Shown here: positions 34,173 through 43,664 of the stretch, piece by piece
How positions within the stretch are numbered: position 1 is the first letter of the stretch
Layout of the letters: each line of letters opens with the position of its first letter
Source: Ahrensia sp.
GTDB taxonomy: Bacteria; Pseudomonadota; Alphaproteobacteria; Rhizobiales; Rhizobiaceae
Length of the DNA: 48,623 nucleotides
Direction of reading: 5' to 3'
NCBI GenBank assembly: GCA_002706335.1
Contig: PAKZ01000018.1
Location: 1 to 48,623, forward strand
Translations under genes and position numbers: made by a program
Notes under the pieces: generated by a model
What the model saw: only the letters and a program-made list of their open reading frames with translations
Told to the model about the DNA's origin: nothing
The model's database searches: none

Positions 34173-35135
34173 TCAGACCTCGGTCTTGCGGAAAAGTGCC
34201 TCCAGCGCCTCGCGATTTTCATCGGGGAGCTGAATTTGCAGCACCGCGAGCAGGTCGCCATGGCCGGATTTCGCGCCCGGCAGGCCCTTGCCCTTGAGGC
34301 GCAGGGTCTGGCCCGACGAAGTCCATGCGGGGACGGTCAGCGCGACCTTCTTGCCATCGGGCGTCGTCAGGGGAAGTTTGCCGCCCACGATCGCGGTTTC
34401 CAGCGGGACGTCGACATCCATGACGATGTTGGCGCCGTCGACACGCATTCCTTCGGCTTCGCGGAAGCGGATCTTCGCCAGCACGTCACCGCGATGGCCG
34501 GCCGGACCGGCGAGGCCCTGGCCCTTCAGACGGATGACCTGCCCCTCGACCGCGCCGGCCGGGATGGAGACCGCGACAGCGCGACCGTCGGGCAGCGTCA
34601 GTCGCGCCTTGCGGTCGCCCATCAGGTCGGCAACGGTTACGGAAAGATCGGCCTCGATATCCTTGCCCTTCGGCGGCTGCGCCTTGGACTGGCGCGGGCC
34701 GCCGCCGCCGGCTCCGGCGAAACCGGACGCGAACGGACCGGACGAGCGGCGCGCGCCGCCGCCGAAAGCCGAGCCGAACAGTTCGGAAAGAATGTCCTCG
34801 GCCGCGCCCTGGTTGCCGCCCCGGAATTCGAAGCCGCCCTGGCCGCCGCGCGCGGCGAAGCCGTCATAGGCGGTGTGGCCGCTGCCGCCGCCGCGAAAGC
34901 CCTGGAAGGTCTCGCGTCCTTCGGCGTCGATCTCGCCTCGGTCGAACTGCTTGCGTTTGGTCTCGTCGCCGACGATTTCGTAGGCGCTCGAAATCTCCGA
35001 GAAGCGCTCCTGCGCCTTCGGGTCGTCCTTGTTGGCGTCCGGATGGTACTTCTTGGCGAGTTTCCGGAACGCCGATTTTATTTCGGAAGCGCTGGCCGTC
35101 TTGGCGACGCCGAGCACTGCATACGGGTCTCTCAT
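34173..35135 (-). CDS. DnaJ-like (CbpA type) co-chaperone
   Basis: The 320-residue protein has a J domain (about 1-65, [20 protein letters not shown] with the HPD motif in [11 protein letters not shown]). A Gly/Arg-rich middle (about 95-150) and two C-terminal substrate-binding beta domains follow ([18 protein letters not shown], then [16 protein letters not shown]). The zinc-finger repeats of true DnaJ are absent, so it is CbpA-like. It stimulates DnaK. The start at 35135 is the family start; 35156 adds 7 residues. Confidence 0.93.
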   Translation of the reverse strand: MRDPYAVLGVAKTASASEIKSAFRKLAKKYHPDANKDDPKAQERFSEISSAYEIVGDETKRKQFDRGEIDAEGRETFQGFRGGGSGHTAYDGFAARGGQGGFEFRGGNQGAAEDILSELFGSAFGGGARRSSGPFASGFAGAGGGGPRQSKAQPPKGKDIEADLSVTVADLMGDRKARLTLPDGRAVAVSIPAGAVEGQVIRLKGQGLAGPAGHRGDVLAKIRFREAEGMRVDGANIVMDVDVPLETAIVGGKLPLTTPDGKKVALTVPAWTSSGQTLRLKGKGLPGAKSGHGDLLAVLQIQLPDENREALEALFRKTEV

Positions 35136-35234
35136 GGCACTTTTGCGCTGTTGCAAACGGAGTTATCGCAGATATGGCGATGAAGTATCGGAAATTCCAG
35201 ATGTGACTGCCGAATTGTCAGCTTTTCGGGCGGC

Positions 35235-35729
35235 CTAGCCGGCATTCTTGCCCGAACCGGCCGGCGTAAGCATGCGCGTCCACCATCCGGTGCGGCGGTC
35301 GAGGCAGAGATCGCCCCGGTAGAGCGTGACGCCGTCGTAGGATTCGCGCGTGGCATTGAAGCTCCGGCAGACCTGGCCGGAGACCTTGCGCTGCTCGAGA
35401 CCGGTGATCGTGCCTTTCGAGCCCGTCGACTGGTTGGCCCATTGGACAGTGTCGCCTTGCTCCTTCAGGTTGGCGGAGGTGACGGCGTTGCGGATCGTGT
35501 CCTCGTCGAGAAGCCGGTCGCGCGCCGCGCCCTCGGCGTTTTCGGCGGGCCGGAACGGATCGCCGGCCAATGGCGCGTCAGCGTCGACGATGGCGATGGC
35601 GCCGACGGCGGTCTCGTCGAGTCCGCGGCCGGTCATACTGCACCCGGCAAGCGTCGCGACGGCGGCGATCATGGCAACGGCCTTGAACGCTTGCGCGAAA
35701 CCTCCAATTGTGTGCAACTCGAAACGCAT
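35235..35729 (-). CDS. RT0821/Lpp0805-type surface lipoprotein
   Basis: The 164-residue product has a lipoprotein signal (VAMIAAVATLAGCSM, with the lipobox Cys after LAG). A C-terminal domain of the RT0821 surface antigen family follows (TVQWANQSTGSKGTITG, QVCRSFNATRESYDGVTLYRGDLC). It is probably anchored in the outer membrane. Starts at 35747 and 35765 are possible; 35729 leaves the most ordinary signal peptide. It is divergent from pdxH across about 50 nt, so the two share a compact promoter region, an order frequent in Rhizobiales. Confidence 0.85.
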   Translation of the reverse strand: MRFELHTIGGFAQAFKAVAMIAAVATLAGCSMTGRGLDETAVGAIAIVDADAPLAGDPFRPAENAEGAARDRLLDEDTIRNAVTSANLKEQGDTVQWANQSTGSKGTITGLEQRKVSGQVCRSFNATRESYDGVTLYRGDLCLDRRTGWWTRMLTPAGSGKNAG

Positions 35730-35780
35730 TAAACGACCATCGCCCATACGCGGCAGATGCCGCATTTCCCGGACAGGATT

Positions 35781-36401
35781 ATGACGCCGGCAGAGTTAAC
35801 AAATACTGACTTCACCACAAGCGAGGACCCGTTTGCCCTGTTTGCGGACTGGCTGGGCGAGGCCGAGAAATCAGAGATCAACGATCCGACCGCGCTGTCG
35901 CTGGCGACCGTCGACGAGGACGGGCTGCCGAATGTTCGCATGGTGCTGTTGAAGGAATTCGACGAGCGCGGCTTTGTCTTCTACACGAATTTCGAGAGCC
36001 AGAAGGGCACCGAGATCCTCGCCACGAAGAAGGCCGCGATGTGTTTCCACTGGAAATCGCTGCGCCGGCAGGTGCGGGTGAGAGGGCCGGTCTCCGTCGT
36101 CAGCGACGCCGAGGCCGACAACTATTACGCCTCGCGCGCCCGCGGCAGCCGCATCGGCGCCTGGGCATCGAAACAGTCCCGGCCGCTCGAAAGCCGTTTC
36201 GCGCTTGAAAAGGAAGTCGCGAAATACACTGCGAAATATCCGGTCGGAGAGATCCCCCGGCCGCCCTACTGGTCGGGTTTCCGCATTGCGCCGGTCTATA
36301 TCGAGTTCTGGAAAGACGGCGCCTTTCGTCTCCACGACCGCATCATCTTCCGCCGCGCGGAAGAGGGCGCGGCTTGGACGAAGACGCGGTTTTATCCGTG
36401 A
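35781..36401 (+). CDS. pdxH: Pyridoxamine 5'-phosphate oxidase
   Basis: The 206-residue FMN enzyme oxidises pyridoxine or pyridoxamine 5'-phosphate to pyridoxal 5'-phosphate. Evidence is the ordered match to Pdx[77 protein letters not shown] and the RLHDR near the end. The start at 35781 follows a GGACAGG and gives the family N-terminus; an upstream ATG at 35757 adds 8 residues. It is divergent from the surface lipoprotein gene. Confidence 0.96.
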   Translation: MTPAELTNTDFTTSEDPFALFADWLGEAEKSEINDPTALSLATVDEDGLPNVRMVLLKEFDERGFVFYTNFESQKGTEILATKKAAMCFHWKSLRRQVRVRGPVSVVSDAEADNYYASRARGSRIGAWASKQSRPLESRFALEKEVAKYTAKYPVGEIPRPPYWSGFRIAPVYIEFWKDGAFRLHDRIIFRRAEEGAAWTKTRFYP

Positions 36402-36718
36402 CGCTCCGGCAGGAACAGGCGGTCTTTCAGGAGCGAAAATGCGTTGCTCCCAGGAAAGCCGGGCCTGCCATTTTCGGCGATGATTTGCGGGCAGAGCGGG
36501 CAAATGCCCGATCGCTAGAATTGTAACAACCGGCTTCAACGGCGGTTATCTTTTGCCTGTTACCAAAGGGAAAGCGAGCCTTCCCGCCCGGGAAGCGAGC
36601 ATGATGCGCTCTCGCGATCCTGCCTTGCAGGATGCCTTCTGGAGAACCGGCCGCGACGCAGGCCGCGGGTGAATTCCGCGGATCGACGCGCCCCGGTGCC
36701 GACCGGCGGAGCGCGATG
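36402..36718. other. Intergenic region before the signalling operon
   Basis: This 317-nt stretch has no gene I am sure of. It holds a perfect palindrome CGGGCA-AA-TGCCCG (36497-36510), a hairpin CTTCCC/GGGAAG near 36580-36596, and a very short frame (36601-36672, 23 codons, after GGAAG) that might be a leader peptide. The AT-richer stretch 36510-36575 is the likely promoter of the response regulator gene. Confidence 0.5.
36497..36510. promoter_or_regulatory. 14-bp palindrome upstream of the signalling operon
   Basis: CGGGCAAATGCCCG is a perfect palindrome with 6-bp arms, about 210 nt upstream of the response regulator gene. It could be an operator or the terminator stem of pdxH, but no T-run follows. 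Confidence 0.35.
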
Positions 36719-37105
36719 ATGAAATTCCTGATCCTGGACGATGTTACGACCAACTGCGCCATTCTCGGCCGGCTGGCCCGGCAGGCGTTCGAGGCCGAGA
36801 CGGTCCGCATGACCAATCCGATCGACGCGCTGGCGCTGTGCTGCTGCGAGCGCTTCGACGCGCTGATCATCGACTATTTCATGCCGGACATGAACGGTGT
36901 CGAGTTCAGCCGCTTCGTGCGGAGCCTGGACGGCTATCGCGACATACCGATCATCATGGTGACCACCGCCGACGAGCAGAAGATCCAGTCGGACGCCCGC
37001 GAGGTCGGCGTCACCGATTTCATGACCAAGCCCGTCTGCATGGTTCAGTTCCGCGAACGACTCGGCGCCCGGCTGGCAGTCGAAGGCGCCCGCAGAATGC
37101 ATTGA
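36719..37105 (+). CDS. Single-domain response regulator
   Basis: The 128-residue product is a lone receiver domain. Conserved residues are present: the acidic pair LDD (7-8), phosphoacceptor Asp52 in LIIDYFMPDMNG, Thr in MVTTAD (83) and Lys104 in MTKPV. The start at 36719 (MKFLILDD) is the typical receiver start after GGCGGAG; the preceding in-frame ATG (36716) adds one Met. It has no output domain and may relay phosphate to or from the hybrid kinase and Hpt domain encoded 0.5 kb downstream. Confidence 0.93.
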   Translation: MKFLILDDVTTNCAILGRLARQAFEAETVRMTNPIDALALCCCERFDALIIDYFMPDMNGVEFSRFVRSLDGYRDIPIIMVTTADEQKIQSDAREVGVTDFMTKPVCMVQFRERLGARLAVEGARRMH

Positions 37106-37125
37106 AGCCTCAAGGGGGAAATCCG

Positions 37126-37635
37126 ATGAAATCCACAATTGCACGCCTTACCGTGGCGATCGGCACGGCGCTGATGCTGACAGTCGGTGCAAGCGCACTC
37201 GAGCGTCCGGCAGGCGACGTCGTCCTGACTGTCAGGGGCGCCATTACACAAAAGAATGCCGGCGAGGCTGCCGAGTTCGATCCGGCCATGCTGCGCGCCC
37301 TGCCTGGTCGCGACGCGACGCTCCAAACGCCCTGGACAGAAGGCGAGACGGGTTTCTCCGGGCCGTATCTGCGCGCGGTGCTGGAGGAGGTCGGTGCGAC
37401 GGGATCCAGGTTGATCATCCGTGCCCTCAACGACTACGCCGCCGAAGTGCCGGTGATTGACGCCGTGGATTTCGATACGATCCTTGCCATCGACATGAAC
37501 GGTGAACCGATGACCGTGCGAAACAAGGGCCCGCTCTTTCTGATCTATCCGTTCGACACAAATCCCGACCTCTACAACGAAAAATACTTCAGCCGTTCTG
37601 TCTGGCAGATCAAGGAAATCGTAGTCGTCGAATGA
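37126..37635 (+). CDS. Exported molybdopterin-oxidoreductase-like (SUOX-fold) protein
   Basis: The 169-residue protein has a signal peptide (ending VGASA near 24). It continues with a small domain resembling the oxidoreductase molybdopterin-binding (sulfite oxidase) fold: VVLTVRGAIT, FDPAMLRALPGRDATLQTPW, FSGPYLRAVLEEVGA, NDYAAEVPV, RNKGPLFLIYPFD and SRSVWQIKEIVV. It has no cysteine at all, so the Mo-coordinating Cys of true enzymes is missing. It lies 20 nt after the response regulator and overlaps the kinase by 4 bases. A periplasmic ligand-binding or sensor partner of the kinase is the best inference. Confidence 0.82.
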   Translation: MKSTIARLTVAIGTALMLTVGASALERPAGDVVLTVRGAITQKNAGEAAEFDPAMLRALPGRDATLQTPWTEGETGFSGPYLRAVLEEVGATGSRLIIRALNDYAAEVPVIDAVDFDTILAIDMNGEPMTVRNKGPLFLIYPFDTNPDLYNEKYFSRSVWQIKEIVVVE

Positions 37636-39830
37636 TCGCCGGTGTCCAAAAGTGCGATGCGTCCGCCGTTTGCAGCGGACGCATAGCGGTTGCTCTGCAG
37701 GTTGCATCGGCGTTGCTGCTTGCCGTGCTGATCGGCCTGTTCGCTTTGCTCTATCAGAACCAGAACACACTCAGGGACTCCGTCCGCGAGGATGCGATCT
37801 GGGGTGTCTACCAGCTCGACCGCGAAACGCGGAAGCTTGGCGCCTCGCTGCACAACTATATCAACGATCCTGCGACGGGCGCGAAGGCCCTGGATCAGAT
37901 CGGGCTGCGCTATGACATTTTGTATTCGCGCCTGAACGTGCTCGAGAATGCCAAGTACCAGGACTATTTCACGGACAACCCGGAAGTGGTTGCGCGTATT
38001 CGTGACACGCGACGGCAAATCCTCGCGATGGAACCGGTGTTCAACCGTATCGCCGAAGGCGGGGAGCCCATCCGCGAAGCCTTGCTGGAAATCGAAGCCG
38101 GCTTCCCCGAACTCGTCAACTCGACCGAGGACTTCCTGACCTTCACGAACGCCACCGTGTCCCGGCAGCGCGCCGAGAGCCGCGAGCGCCTGATAACGAT
38201 CGAGCGTGTTACGGCAGGCCTCGTCGCGGGCCTGTTCTTCGTGATGATCGTGCTGGTCTTTGCCCTGCGGCGCCAGGCATACAGCGCCCGCGCGCTCGCC
38301 GACCGCGCCGCCCATGTCTCCGAGGAACTGTCGCGTTCCTGGGCCGCGGCGGAAGCGGGCAACCGCGCCAAGTCGCAGTTCATGGCGACGATCGGCCATG
38401 AAATTCGCACACCGCTGAATGCAATTCTCGGCATGGCCGAACTTCTCGACGCCGAGGACCTCCCGGCGGAATCCGCAGAGTGCGTGCAGGTCATCCACTC
38501 GTCGGGCAGCACCCTTCTGGAGATGCTCACCGAGATTCTCGATTATTCGAAGATCGAGCATGGCAAGCTGGAGATCGAGTACCAGCCTGTCGCCCTCTCC
38601 GCGCTTGTCGACGGGGCGCTCGATATCGTGCGCGGGCGTGCGCATGAGAAGGATCTCGTCCTGCGCGCCGACGTCAGCGAAAGCCTGACACGTTCGCTTT
38701 ATCGCACCGATCCCACCAGGGTCCGCCAGGTGCTGATCAATCTTCTCGGCAACGCAGTCAAATTCACCGATGCCGGAGAAATCCGCCTGACCGTCCGCAT
38801 GCAGGATCGTCTGGGGCGGCAGAGCCTCAGGTTCGAGATTCGCGATACCGGCATAGGCATAGACGCCGAGGGCCGGGAAAAGCTGTTCGAACCTTTCTCG
38901 CAGGTCGATTCCAGCATCAGCCGGGGTTTCGGCGGCACCGGCCTCGGCCTCACCATCTGCAAGCACATCGTAGAGGCGTTGGGCGGAAGGATCGCCATGC
39001 GGCCGAACAGGGACGGCGGCAGCACCTTCTGGTTCGACATACCGGTCGAACAGGTCGCCGGCATGCCGGCCCAGGAGCCCGTCACGGCGATTGCCGAGCA
39101 TGCCCCCATGCTGCCGCAGGTGAAGACGCTTCTCGTCGAGGACAACTCCTTCAACAACCGCGTCGCGACGCGCTTTCTGGCGCGGCTCGGTCAGACCGCG
39201 ACCATCGCGGTCAATGGACTGGAAGCGGTCGATATCGCATCGCGCGAGAAGTTCGACCTGATCCTGATGGACATACAGATGCCGCTGATGGACGGCATCG
39301 AGGCTGTCCGACGCATCCGTTCCGGTACCGGACCGAACGCACGGACAACTGTCGTTGCGATGACGGCCAACGCCTCGGAGGAAGATCGGCGGCGCTGTTT
39401 CGAGGTCGGCTTCGACGGCTTCGAATCAAAGCCCATGACAATGGACAGGCTCCGAGCGGTCTTCGGCCGCGTTGTCGACGGCAAGCAGATGCCCGGGGAG
39501 GCGGTCGAGCCGCAGTTCGGCGGTCGCGTGAACCCTGCTCGCCAGGCGGAGATGATCGATCTCTTCGGCGAGGACGAATACCGTGAACTCGTCAGTGCAT
39601 TTCTACGCGAAGCCGAAGGCCTTGTCTCGGCTCTGGAACAGCCCGGTTCGGCCGATGCCGAAACGAGAGATCGGCTATTGCACACGTTGAAAGGCGCCGC
39701 GCTCAATGTTGGCCTCGACGATATCGCGGCCGCCGCGACGGCCCTGCGGGCCCAGCCGTCAGCGCCCGGCGACGCGGAAAAGCTGCGGGCCTGCTGCACG
39801 GCGGCCCGCCCGCTGGAGGATGCGGCATGA
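37632..39830 (+). CDS. Hybrid histidine kinase with receiver and Hpt domains
   Basis: The 732-residue kinase has a membrane segment at about 18-41, a helical periplasmic part (about 42-190) and a second membrane segment at about 193-212. HisKA follows with His256 (TIGHEIRTPLNAI), then HATPase (NAVKFTD, DTGIGID, GFGGTGLGLTI; 360-475), a receiver with Asp547 (LILMDIQMPLMDG), and an Hpt domain with His684 (LLHTLKGAALNVG). The full phosphorelay is intact. The start overlaps the SUOX-fold gene by ATGA, and its stop overlaps the HD-GYP gene likewise. The periplasmic domain probably contacts the SUOX-fold protein. Confidence 0.95.
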   Translation: MIAGVQKCDASAVCSGRIAVALQVASALLLAVLIGLFALLYQNQNTLRDSVREDAIWGVYQLDRETRKLGASLHNYINDPATGAKALDQIGLRYDILYSRLNVLENAKYQDYFTDNPEVVARIRDTRRQILAMEPVFNRIAEGGEPIREALLEIEAGFPELVNSTEDFLTFTNATVSRQRAESRERLITIERVTAGLVAGLFFVMIVLVFALRRQAYSARALADRAAHVSEELSRSWAAAEAGNRAKSQFMATIGHEIRTPLNAILGMAELLDAEDLPAESAECVQVIHSSGSTLLEMLTEILDYSKIEHGKLEIEYQPVALSALVDGALDIVRGRAHEKDLVLRADVSESLTRSLYRTDPTRVRQVLINLLGNAVKFTDAGEIRLTVRMQDRLGRQSLRFEIRDTGIGIDAEGREKLFEPFSQVDSSISRGFGGTGLGLTICKHIVEALGGRIAMRPNRDGGSTFWFDIPVEQVAGMPAQEPVTAIAEHAPMLPQVKTLLVEDNSFNNRVATRFLARLGQTATIAVNGLEAVDIASREKFDLILMDIQMPLMDGIEAVRRIRSGTGPNARTTVVAMTANASEEDRRRCFEVGFDGFESKPMTMDRLRAVFGRVVDGKQMPGEAVEPQFGGRVNPARQAEMIDLFGEDEYRELVSAFLREAEGLVSALEQPGSADAETRDRLLHTLKGAALNVGLDDIAAAATALRAQPSAPGDAEKLRACCTAARPLEDAA

Positions 39831-40915
39831 TGGAGGCAGCCCGTCGCGACACCAGGATCCTGCTTGTCGAGGACAACCCGACGACCCTGAAGACCTTCGC
39901 GCGACTGGTAGAAAAGATCGAGGGTTGCGTGCCGGTCTGCTACGACGATCCTGCCGATCTTGTCGCCAGTCTTCCGGATATCGATTTCGACATCGCCGTG
40001 CTCGATTATCGCCTCCCGTTCTGCACCGGCCTGGATCTGATCCGGAAGCTGAGGGTCTCGCCGCGCCACCAGGACATTCTGATCGTATTGGTCACGGCCG
40101 ACGATGAACCGGCGATCCGCGTCGAGGCCCTGGAGGCGGGCGCGATCGACTTCCTGCGCAAGCCGGTGGACCATGTCGAGTTCATCGCCCGGATGAGAAA
40201 TCTCGTCCGCCTGCGCGAAGCCCAGATTGCCATGTCTGGGCGTGAGGACTGGCTGAGAAGCGAGGTCGAGAAGGCGACGGCGGAGCTGCGCGAACGCGAG
40301 GAGGAGGTCATCCACCGCCTCACGCTTGCCGCGGGATACAAGGACAGCGAGACCGCGCTGCACACCGAACGCGTTGGCCGCTATTCCGGCGTCATTGCCC
40401 GCCGTCTGGGCCTCCCCGCCGCGATCTGCAGGGATATCGAGCTGGCCGCGCCGATGCATGACATCGGCAAGGTCGGGATACGGGAGGAGGTTCTAAGGAA
40501 GCGCGGCAAGCTCGACGAGGCGGAAATCCGGGAGATGCGCCGGCACACATCCATCGGCGCCGAAATGCTCAACGGGTCGAAATCGGCGCTTCTGCGTCTC
40601 GCCGCCGACATCGCGGCGAGCCACCATGAGGATTATGACGGCGGCGGTTATTCATGCGGCCTTTCCGGCGAGGCGATCCCGTTAGCGGGCCGCATCGTCG
40701 CGATCGCGGACACCTTCGATGCCCTGACCACAGAGCGTCCATACAAGCCGGCATGGCGGATTTCGGAAGCGTTCGCCTATATCCGCTCACGTTCGGGATT
40801 GCAGTTCGATCCCGCCTGCGTCGAAGCCTTCTTCCAGGCGTCGCCGGAAATCGCCGCGATCTGCCGTAAATTCAGGGACGTGCCGAGCCCGGCGGCCGAG
40901 ACGACGGCAGCCTGA
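39827..40915 (+). CDS. Response regulator with HD-GYP c-di-GMP phosphodiesterase domain
   Basis: The 362-residue protein has an N-terminal receiver (Asp60 in IAVLDYRLPFCTG, Lys112) and a coiled linker (about 128-165). An HD-GYP domain follows: HTERVGRYS (His179), MHDIGKVG (His211-Asp212), RRHTSIGAEML (His240) and HHEDYDGGGYSCGL (266-279). Metal-binding residues are intact, but the GYP triad reads GYS. The family hydrolyses c-di-GMP. Its start overlaps the kinase stop (ATGA), so it is the output of this pathway. It ends 2 nt before a convergent gene. Confidence 0.94.
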   Translation: MMEAARRDTRILLVEDNPTTLKTFARLVEKIEGCVPVCYDDPADLVASLPDIDFDIAVLDYRLPFCTGLDLIRKLRVSPRHQDILIVLVTADDEPAIRVEALEAGAIDFLRKPVDHVEFIARMRNLVRLREAQIAMSGREDWLRSEVEKATAELREREEEVIHRLTLAAGYKDSETALHTERVGRYSGVIARRLGLPAAICRDIELAAPMHDIGKVGIREEVLRKRGKLDEAEIREMRRHTSIGAEMLNGSKSALLRLAADIAASHHEDYDGGGYSCGLSGEAIPLAGRIVAIADTFDALTTERPYKPAWRISEAFAYIRSRSGLQFDPACVEAFFQASPEIAAICRKFRDVPSPAAETTAA

Positions 40916-40917
40916 GC

Positions 40918-42120
40918 CTACCCTTCCGCCGGCTGACCGAACAGCACGATAGCCGCCGCGAGGAGCGCCAGCGCGAGGAAACCCGCGGCGTGCAGAACCG
41001 GATGTTTCCTGCGCCGCGCCGTCGTGAGGGCGATCGCCGCCTGCAGTCCGTAATAGAGGGCGAAGGCCCGCGACGCGTACGCTATGATCTCGTAGACATC
41101 GGCGATCCATGTCAGCGTGACGCCGGCCAGGACTATGATGAGATAGCCGACGCGGGGCCCGATCCTTTCGCCGCTCAGTTCCGCGAACAATCCGCCGGTG
41201 CCGCTGGTGTCGGCGACCGCGGCGCTCATCTGCGCGGTGAGCGCGGCGACCACCAGCAAGGCAGGCAAGACGGGAGCGATGAACTGCATCATGTCGACGA
41301 TCGCCGTCTCCGACATCTTCAGTTCGCTGCGCTGGAACACATAGGCGATCAACACGACATAGATCATGTAGATGACGGTCGAGACGCCCTGCGCCAGCCG
41401 CATCGAGCGGATGCGCGTCGGCGGATCGTATTCCTCGCCGAGATAGCGCGACGTCTCGAAGCCCTGAACGGTCACGATCAGGCCGAAGGCGAGTGTCACC
41501 GCACCCCATCCGTGAAGCCGTGGCTCGATGACGACCAGCGAACCACCCGCCGCTCGATGCCAAAAATAGACGGCCATGCCGATCAGCAGCCCGACGATGA
41601 TGGCGAGCTTCGCGGCGACGGAATAGTATTCCAGGTGCTCCAGCGCCTTGAAGCCGTGACCCCAGCCGAGCACCAGGATGAGCGCGAAGGCGGCTGTGGT
41701 CACGACACGCGCGTAAAACGGATCGTCGAAGGGCGTCAGGCTGACGCCGAACGCGCCGAACAGGTTGAGATAGTAGGCGACCGAGACGATGTAGGCGAAG
41801 GCGAGCGCCCATGACGACGCGGTTTCGAGATGGTTTTCGGCATGGCCGCGCGTGTCGGTGTCATCGGAGATGTTCGCGATATTGTAGCGGACCGCCCAGC
41901 CGAAGGCGAAGGCGGCGAGGCAGAGCGCGGCCATAACCGCAGGCGCCAGATAGCCATAGGCGTCGTCGAGAAGCGGCCCGAGGATCAGGAACCCGCTGCC
42001 GATGATCGAGGCGAGCGGCGTGATCACCGCCCGCCAGAGCGGCAGGCGTGACAGGCGTGGCGACAGGAGTATGGCCGCGGGTGCGAGAACGCCGGCGAAG
42101 ATCGCCACATTGAGGAACAT
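40918..42120 (-). CDS. APC-type transporter, 400 residues
   Basis: The protein has about eleven membrane segments. The first contains LASIIGSGFLILGPLLDDAYG, the Gly-rich helix break characteristic of amino acid-polyamine-organocation (APC) transporters. Other segments are AALCLAAFAFGWAV, VTLAFGLIVTVQGFETSRYLG and VVAALTAQMSAAVADTSGTGGL. The Gly-Phe-Glu motif in the sixth helix supports an APC fold. Substrate is unknown. It is convergent with the HD-GYP gene with 2 nt between stops. Confidence 0.78.
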   Translation of the reverse strand: MFLNVAIFAGVLAPAAILLSPRLSRLPLWRAVITPLASIIGSGFLILGPLLDDAYGYLAPAVMAALCLAAFAFGWAVRYNIANISDDTDTRGHAENHLETASSWALAFAYIVSVAYYLNLFGAFGVSLTPFDDPFYARVVTTAAFALILVLGWGHGFKALEHLEYYSVAAKLAIIVGLLIGMAVYFWHRAAGGSLVVIEPRLHGWGAVTLAFGLIVTVQGFETSRYLGEEYDPPTRIRSMRLAQGVSTVIYMIYVVLIAYVFQRSELKMSETAIVDMMQFIAPVLPALLVVAALTAQMSAAVADTSGTGGLFAELSGERIGPRVGYLIIVLAGVTLTWIADVYEIIAYASRAFALYYGLQAAIALTTARRRKHPVLHAAGFLALALLAAAIVLFGQPAEG

Positions 42121-42186
42121 TGGAAGGAAATCCCGAATACAGGATCGAACTTATGAGCGCGGGCGGAAGGCCTGTCGAGCCGCTTG

Positions 42187-42882
42187 TCAGGCCGGACCGA
42201 GAATTTCATCAACGAAGGCCGGCACGATTTCCGTCGCGGGACCGTGCCGGTGGCTGTCGAAGAAAACCGTGCCGTCGGAAGGCTGCAGGTTGAGTTCCAG
42301 TGTCTCCGCGCCGGCATTGGCGGCGATCTCGACGAAACCGGCGGCCGGATAGACCGCGCCGCTGGTGCCGATCGCCACGAACAGATCGCATGTGTCGAGC
42401 GTCCGCATGATCTCCTCCATGCGGTAGGGCATCTCGCCGAACCAGACGATGTCCGGGCGCATGTGGCCGGCCGCGCCACATTCGGGACAGGCGGTCGCGG
42501 AGGAAAGATCGTCGTTCCATTCCACGCGGGCATCGCAGGCGCGGCACCAGGCCTGCCGCAACTGGCCGTGCATGTGAACGACTTCGCGGGAGCCGCCGCG
42601 CTCATGCAGATCGTCGACATTCTGGGTGACCAGCATGAAATCGCGGCCGAGCTCTTTCTCGAGCCGGGCGAGCGCTAAATGGGCGGCATTAGGCTCGACT
42701 TCGCGCAACTGCGCCCGGCGCGCATTGTAGAAGCCTTGGACCAGCTCCGGATCGGCCGCGAAGGCTTCCGGCGTCGCCAGTTTAATCGGATCCATCTTCA
42801 TCCAGACGCCGTCCGGATCTCGGAAGGTGGACAACCCGCTTTCGGCGGATATCCCGGCGCCTGTGAGGACCACGATTCTCAT
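42187..42882 (-). CDS. cobB: NAD-dependent protein deacylase (sirtuin)
   Basis: The 231-residue protein has the Sir2 core: LTGAGISAESGLSTFRD, TQNVDDLHERGG, catalytic His105 in HMHGQL, zinc ligands Cys113, Cys116, Cys132 and Cys135, and the IGTSGAVYPAA region. Tyr52 and Arg55 in FYNARRAQL match the class III signature that binds succinyl or malonyl groups, so desuccinylation is likely alongside deacetylation. The start at 42882 is the family start; the frame to 43029 overlaps the permease gene. It lies 20 nt after the ABC permease gene on the same strand. Confidence 0.94.
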   Translation of the reverse strand: MRIVVLTGAGISAESGLSTFRDPDGVWMKMDPIKLATPEAFAADPELVQGFYNARRAQLREVEPNAAHLALARLEKELGRDFMLVTQNVDDLHERGGSREVVHMHGQLRQAWCRACDARVEWNDDLSSATACPECGAAGHMRPDIVWFGEMPYRMEEIMRTLDTCDLFVAIGTSGAVYPAAGFVEIAANAGAETLELNLQPSDGTVFFDSHRHGPATEIVPAFVDEILGPA

Positions 42883-42902
42883 GCGCGGGATTTCTCCTGA
42901 CC

Positions 42903-43664
42903 CTAGCTCTTCAAACGGTAGCCCGTCCGGAAAATCCACCAGACCACCGACATGCATATGACAAGGAAGAGGCTGATCATCGCAAGGCTGATGCTGACGG
43001 AAACGTCTGAAATCTCGTAGAAACTCCACCGGAAACCGCTGATCAGATACAGCACAGGATTGAACAGCGTCACCTTCTGCCAGAACTCCGGCAGCATGGA
43101 GATCGAGTAGAAGCTGCCGCCGAGGAAGACCAGCGGGGTGATCACCAGCAGCGGCACGATCTGCAGCTTCTCGAAACTGTCCGCCCAGATGCCGATGATG
43201 AAGCCGAGCAGCGAGAACGTGACGGCGGTTAGCAGCAGGAAGGCGATCATCGCGACCGGATGGGCGATGTGCAGGTCGACAAAGAAGGAAGCGGTGCCGA
43301 GAATGATCAGGCCGAGAATGGTCGACTTGGTCGCCGCAGCTCCGACATAGCCCAGGACGATTTCGAAATAGGAAATCGGCGCCGACAGGATCTCGTAGAT
43401 CGTACCGACGAATTTCGGGAAATAGATGCCGAATGCCGCGTTGGATACGCTCTGGGTGAGGAGGTTCAGCATGATGACGCCGGGCACGAGAAACGCGCCA
43501 TAGGAGACGCCCTCGACCTCGGTAATGCGCGAGCCGATGGCCGCGCCAAAGACGACGAAATAGAGCGAGGTCGAGACGACCGGCGACACCACGCCCTGGA
43601 AGAGCGTGCGGAACCAGCGCGCCATTTCATACTGATAGATGGCCCAGACTGCGGTCAGGTTCAT
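42903..43664 (-). CDS. ABC-2 type transporter permease
   Basis: The 253-residue protein has six membrane segments and ABC-2 landmarks: [21 protein letters not shown] near the start, [19 protein letters not shown], and [22 protein letters not shown] before the last loop. It forms the membrane part of an exporter with the ATPase whose stop overlaps its start by 4 bases. Substrate is unknown; relatives export drugs or lipids. Confidence 0.93.
   Translation of the reverse strand: MNLTAVWAIYQYEMARWFRTLFQGVVSPVVSTSLYFVVFGAAIGSRITEVEGVSYGAFLVPGVIMLNLLTQSVSNAAFGIYFPKFVGTIYEILSAPISYFEIVLGYVGAAATKSTILGLIILGTASFFVDLHIAHPVAMIAFLLLTAVTFSLLGFIIGIWADSFEKLQIVPLLVITPLVFLGGSFYSISMLPEFWQKVTLFNPVLYLISGFRWSFYEISDVSVSISLAMISLFLVICMSVVWWIFRTGYRLKS

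Noticed and set aside
36410-36446. GGAAC and CGTT near 36413 and 36443 as an EcfG promoter
   Set aside because: The spacing is 25 nt, outside the 16-19 nt range.
37572-39101. 509-codon minus-strand open frame
   Set aside because: It is opposite to the hybrid histidine kinase, whose catalytic motifs are all present.
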